The translations under genes and the position numbers were made by a program. From Bacteroidota bacterium (GTDB lineage: Bacteria; Bacteroidota; Bacteroidia; Palsa-965), in contig JAAFIA010000003.1 in assembly GCA_013298545.1 (NCBI GenBank), positions 48,847-112,846 of the forward strand: a stretch of DNA of 64,000 nt. Reading direction: 5' to 3'. Under the pieces are notes generated by a model. The model saw nothing but the letters and a program-made list of their open reading frames with translations. It ran no database searches and had not been told where the DNA came from. Shown in pieces: positions 60,254 to 64,000 of this stretch (positions are counted from its first letter, which is position 1; every line of letters starts with the position of its first letter).

Positions 60254-60610
60254 ATGCAAATTCAAGTGATGAAATCGAAGATCCACCGTGTCCGGGTGAC
60301 ACAGGCTGATCTCAATTATATTGGCAGTATTACCATTGACGAAGATTTGATGGATGCCGCCAACCTGATCGAAAACGAAAAGGTACAAGTCGTCAACATC
60401 AACAATGGCGAGCGTTTGGAAACGTACGTCATCAAAGGCCCACGCCAATCGGGTGTCATTTGCCTCAATGGTCCTGCGGCGCGTAAAGTAGCTGTTGGCG
60501 ATGTGGTGCTTGTCATTGCGTATGGCTTGCTCGATTTTGAAGCAGCCAAAGCGCACCGTCCAACCGTTGTTTTCCCAGACGAAACGACCAATCGCCTCAA
60601 GAACGCCTAA
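60254..60610 (+). CDS. panD: Aspartate 1-decarboxylase
   Basis: [74 protein letters not shown]. Confidence 0.96.
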   Translation: MQIQVMKSKIHRVRVTQADLNYIGSITIDEDLMDAANLIENEKVQVVNINNGERLETYVIKGPRQSGVICLNGPAARKVAVGDVVLVIAYGLLDFEAAKAHRPTVVFPDETTNRLKNA

Positions 60611-60613
60611 CCC

Positions 60614-61627
60614 TTGAACCCGAAACTCAAACAAGCGGCCAAATTCCTATTCTTCTTCGGATTGGGCGTTGGTTTGCTGTGGTGGCAATACGCAGGGTTT
60701 ACGCCCGAACAAAAAACAGATTTTATCAATGGGTTTCGTCATGCCAATTATTTTTGGGTGGCGGTAGCCGTGTTTGTCGGCGCGCTGGCTCACTTAAGCC
60801 GTGCTATTCGTTGGCAGCAATTGCTCACACCACTGGGTTATACGACACCACTTGGCAATCGTTTTTTTGCAGTAATGATTGCGTATTTAGCCAACTACGC
60901 TCTCCCACGCTTAGGCGAAGTTTCGCGGTGTGGTTTGATGAAACGTTCGGACAATGTTCCGTTTGAACAATCATTCGGAACCGTAGTGGCCGAACGTTTG
61001 ATCGATACACTTTGTCTCGCTCTGGTTTTTGTATTGACGTTGCTGTTTCAGTTCGACGAGCTGGGCGCACTTTCGGATAAATGGATTTTAGGTCCGGCAT
61101 CGGCAAAATTTCAGCGCCTTTTGGCCAATCAAACCATGTTGATTATCGTTATTAGTATAATCGTCATTAGCGTTGTTGGTTTTTTTATGCTCCGCAAACG
61201 CATTGCAAAATTGATTTCCGGGAAAATTGGTGGCGTGTTGCAAGGTTTCTGGAAAGGCATCAAAACAGTTCGCGAAGTACCGCAACCATTTTGGTTTGTT
61301 TTTCACTCGTTATTTATTTGGTTTTGCTACCTCATCAGTTTGTACTGTTGTTTCTTTTGTTTTCCTGAGACCTCGATACTTGGTCTGAATCAAGCGCTTG
61401 TTTTGTTGTTGTTTGGCACGTTTGGCGTAGTTTTCACACCGGGCGGAATTGGTGCCTATCAACTCATCATAACTGCTATTCTAACCGAACTTGTTGCCAC
61501 AGCCGCACCTGCCGCCGCTTCCTTTGCATGGATCAGTTGGGGCGCACAAGTGCTAACGGTTGTTATTTTTACTGGAATCGCGTACCTCTTGCTTCCAATC
61601 CTCAATCGCCGCCATGTCAACACCTGA
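60614..61627 (+). CDS. Lysylphosphatidylglycerol synthase TM-region / UPF0104-type membrane protein
   Basis: Multi-TM; ALAHLSRAIRWQQLL; YLANYALPRLGEVSRCGLM; FGVVFTPGGIGAYQ; TTG start. Confidence 0.83.
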   Translation: MNPKLKQAAKFLFFFGLGVGLLWWQYAGFTPEQKTDFINGFRHANYFWVAVAVFVGALAHLSRAIRWQQLLTPLGYTTPLGNRFFAVMIAYLANYALPRLGEVSRCGLMKRSDNVPFEQSFGTVVAERLIDTLCLALVFVLTLLFQFDELGALSDKWILGPASAKFQRLLANQTMLIIVISIIVISVVGFFMLRKRIAKLISGKIGGVLQGFWKGIKTVREVPQPFWFVFHSLFIWFCYLISLYCCFFCFPETSILGLNQALVLLLFGTFGVVFTPGGIGAYQLIITAILTELVATAAPAAASFAWISWGAQVLTVVIFTGIAYLLLPILNRRHVNT

Positions 61628-62111
61628 ACTGATCCGTAAAAAAATCCATACGCGCGAAACACTTCGCCCGTTGTTGGAGCAACTGCATTATTTCCAGAAA
61701 CGCATTGTGTTTACAAACGGATGCTTCGATTTATTGCATTTGGGCCACGTCGATTATTTAGCGAAGGCTGCCGACTTTGGCGATTTCTTTATTCTCGGAT
61801 TAAACGCAGATGCTTCGGTCAAAAAACTGAACAAAGGCGATTCCCGTCCACTTCAAAACGAACAAGCCCGCGCACAAATCCTCGCTTCCTTACACTTCAT
61901 CGATGCGGTTATCATTTTTGAAGAAGAAACACCACGCGAATTGATTCAATTCATTCAACCCGATGTTTTGGTCAAAGGTGCTGATTACAAAGTGGAAGAC
62001 ATCGCAGGCCACGACATTGTGCTCGCGCGCGGTGGCGAAGTGAAATTGATTGAATTGGTTGCTGGATATTCTACTTCGGCTTTGGAGCGCAAAATTAAAG
62101 AGGGAAAGTAA
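61614..62111 (+). CDS. rfaE2: D-glycero-beta-D-manno-heptose 1-phosphate adenylyltransferase
   Basis: IVFTNGCFDLLHLGHVDYLAKAADFGDFFILGLNADASVKKLNKGDSRPLQNE; DVLVKGADYKVEDI. Confidence 0.93.
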   Translation: MSTPELIRKKIHTRETLRPLLEQLHYFQKRIVFTNGCFDLLHLGHVDYLAKAADFGDFFILGLNADASVKKLNKGDSRPLQNEQARAQILASLHFIDAVIIFEEETPRELIQFIQPDVLVKGADYKVEDIAGHDIVLARGGEVKLIELVAGYSTSALERKIKEGK

Positions 62112-62161
62112 TTTTCTTGTAGCCTAACATTTAATGCTTAACTTTCCGTATCTGAAAATCA

Positions 62162-62983
62162 ATGCTTATGCGGTACATGATTGCTTCTGCTTTCTGTTTG
62201 TTTCTACTTTCTGGCTGCATTAAAAAAGGCCCAGATCTCGATGTAAGTCAGATTCCATTTGATGCTGCGAAGAAAGTAGCCGCCGATAAAATCATTTCCT
62301 GCTTTGAAAACGATAATCCTGATATTCAATACGGATATATTGAAGACCTCAACGATGGACGTGGCTATACCGCTGGTCGTGCAGGATTTACGACTGGAAC
62401 GGGTGATTTACTTCTTGTTGTACAACTTTATACAAACGCGTTACCGAACAATGTGTTAGCGCAGTATTTACCAACGCTACAAACACTCGCCGCCTCACAA
62501 AGTAGCAGCATTAATGGCCTCGAAGGATTGCCAAACGATTGGCAACTGAGTGCAAACGATTCGCTTTTTAGAGCTGTTCAAGATCAAGTAAGCGATTCAT
62601 TATATTATCAACCGACGTTGGTTTATGCACAAGAACTTGGTTTAAAATACCCGCTTTCGCTTTTATGTTTGTACGATGCATGCATTCAGCATGGCGATGG
62701 TGATGATCCAGATGGGCTTTCGGCCATGATTGATCAAGCAACAAAAAAATGTGGTGGTACTCCTGCCGAAGGAAAAGAAGAATACAAATGGCTTTATCAT
62801 TTCAATCGGGTTCGCGAAAAAACATTAAAACATCCCGATAATGAAGAAACACAAGAAGAATGGAGCGAATCGGTTGGACGTGTAGATGCCTTGGAGCGTC
62901 TGCGAAAAGATAAAAACTTCTTACTTGATGGCCCAAGCATAGAGGTTAATCCCTATGGAACAAATCATACCATTTATTTATAA
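62162..62983 (+). CDS. Hypothetical lipoprotein
   Basis: Lipobox LLSGC; intact ORF. Confidence 0.6.
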   Translation: MLMRYMIASAFCLFLLSGCIKKGPDLDVSQIPFDAAKKVAADKIISCFENDNPDIQYGYIEDLNDGRGYTAGRAGFTTGTGDLLLVVQLYTNALPNNVLAQYLPTLQTLAASQSSSINGLEGLPNDWQLSANDSLFRAVQDQVSDSLYYQPTLVYAQELGLKYPLSLLCLYDACIQHGDGDDPDGLSAMIDQATKKCGGTPAEGKEEYKWLYHFNRVREKTLKHPDNEETQEEWSESVGRVDALERLRKDKNFLLDGPSIEVNPYGTNHTIYL

Positions 62984-62991
62984 TTAATTTT

Positions 62992-63654
62992 CTATTGTTC
63001 TTCAACCGTTACCAACAAAGGCGATTCGAAAATTGCTCCAGGCGAAATCACTTTCTCTTTCATCGGAATTTTTTTGCCGTAACGCTCCTTGAGTTTCTTT
63101 TTGACAATGGGATGGCTCAGATCAAACGAGCCGAGTTCCTGTGTTGTGCCAACTTCTAGTCCGGTACTTTCTTGGTAACATTTCCAAACAAGCTCAGAGC
63201 AGTAAATGTGATCTTCACTCCATCCAAACCAGAGATCGTAATTTTTTCCCATGCGCGCATTTGCGGCATCGCGCATCTTCTGAACCGTTTCTGCAGTCAT
63301 CACCGAATCGGCATTTTTCAAGCGACGCACCACATACGCGTTTCCATCGCCATGCTTAACCCATTCTGTAAATGGCGTTTTGCAAACGGGCTGAACGGCT
63401 TCGTAAACCATCCATTTCCCCTGATCGAAAAACAAGAGGCCGCAATGCGAATACTTCGAGTGTGTAGCGAGTTGTACCGCTTGACTTTGCCCACTCATCG
63501 ACGATTGAAAAATAATATCGCCGTCGTGTAAACCTTTATCAACAATGCTCTTTTTTTGCTGCGGCAAGGGTTCGCGCGATTGGCTTTCGCGACAAGCAAA
63601 AATTAAGGAGATGATACAAAGTGAGAAGAGGATGTTTTTCGTTGGGAGAAGCAT
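62992..63654 (-). CDS. YiiX/YebB-like NlpC/P60 family cysteine hydrolase
   Basis: LHDGDIIFQSSMSGQSQAVQLATHSKYSHCGLLFF; DHIYCSELVWKCYQ. Confidence 0.83.
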   Translation of the reverse strand: MLLPTKNILFSLCIISLIFACRESQSREPLPQQKKSIVDKGLHDGDIIFQSSMSGQSQAVQLATHSKYSHCGLLFFDQGKWMVYEAVQPVCKTPFTEWVKHGDGNAYVVRRLKNADSVMTAETVQKMRDAANARMGKNYDLWFGWSEDHIYCSELVWKCYQESTGLEVGTTQELGSFDLSHPIVKKKLKERYGKKIPMKEKVISPGAIFESPLLVTVEEQ

Positions 63655-63749
63655 TTGGTCAAAATTAACGCATCCTTGTTGGATAAATTGGTGGTGATGT
63701 TTTAATAAATGTTAAAAGGAGTTTCTACCTTTCCTCAAAAAAACAAACC

Positions 63750-64000
63750 ATGACATTTGACTTCGAGATTGGCCTAAACGAAAAACACCATGTTCAATTA
63801 CGTTACGAAGCATTCAGCAATAGCTTTTCGGCCCTTGTTGATGGCATTGAGCGTTACAGTTCGCAATCGTTAATTGCGGTAGGATTTACATTCACTTACG
63901 AATTTCAAGTAGGTTTTCAGGAAGTCAATCGGGTATTGGTGATGCGTACGCGCAAGGTCTTTTTCCCTTTATTCCGCAAACAGCACTATGTTGTGTATAT
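63750..64000 (+). CDS. Hypothetical protein, 3' truncated by window edge
   Basis: Open frame from ATG to window end: MTFDFEIGLNEKHHVQLRYEAFSNSFSALVDGIERYSSQSLIAVGFTFTYEF. Confidence 0.55.
   Translation, partial: MTFDFEIGLNEKHHVQLRYEAFSNSFSALVDGIERYSSQSLIAVGFTFTYEFQVGFQEVNRVLVMRTRKVFFPLFRKQHYVVY

Noticed and set aside
1-64000. CRISPR array, rRNA operon, prophage or conjugative element
   Set aside because: No regularly spaced direct repeats, no rRNA sequence, and no integrase, portal, terminase or conjugation genes recognised.

Overview
This is a Bacteroidota chromosomal window. Supporting signs are TAnnTTTG-type promoters, T9SS type A and B C-terminal domains, and a futalosine-pathway MqnC. 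Most of it is housekeeping: metF, recJ, cysQ, gmd/fcl, ribE, mqnC, an M17 aminopeptidase, pdxA, a yceD-rpmF-plsX-fabH cluster followed by accB-accC, nrdA/nrdB, panD and rfaE2. Accessory material is interspersed. I recognise four toxin-antitoxin or defence-type modules: bicistronic HipBA, DarTG, AbiEi/AbiEii, and tricistronic HipBST-like genes. Three of these have clear palindromic operator arrays. There is also a SiaABC-like partner-switching operon whose SpoIIE phosphatase carries a beta-propeller/Y_Y_Y sensor. The most interesting unexplained signal is a dispersed, non-coding, long imperfect palindrome of about 165-178 bp. It is present in three nearly identical intergenic copies (13002-13167, 47041-47218, 57751-57915), and two copies lie directly before intrinsic terminators. 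An apparent 13-bp relic of one of its ends lies at 51627-51639, where a truncated GIY-YIG gene meets the AbiE cassette. All calls come from reading the sequence and ORF track; no database search was run.
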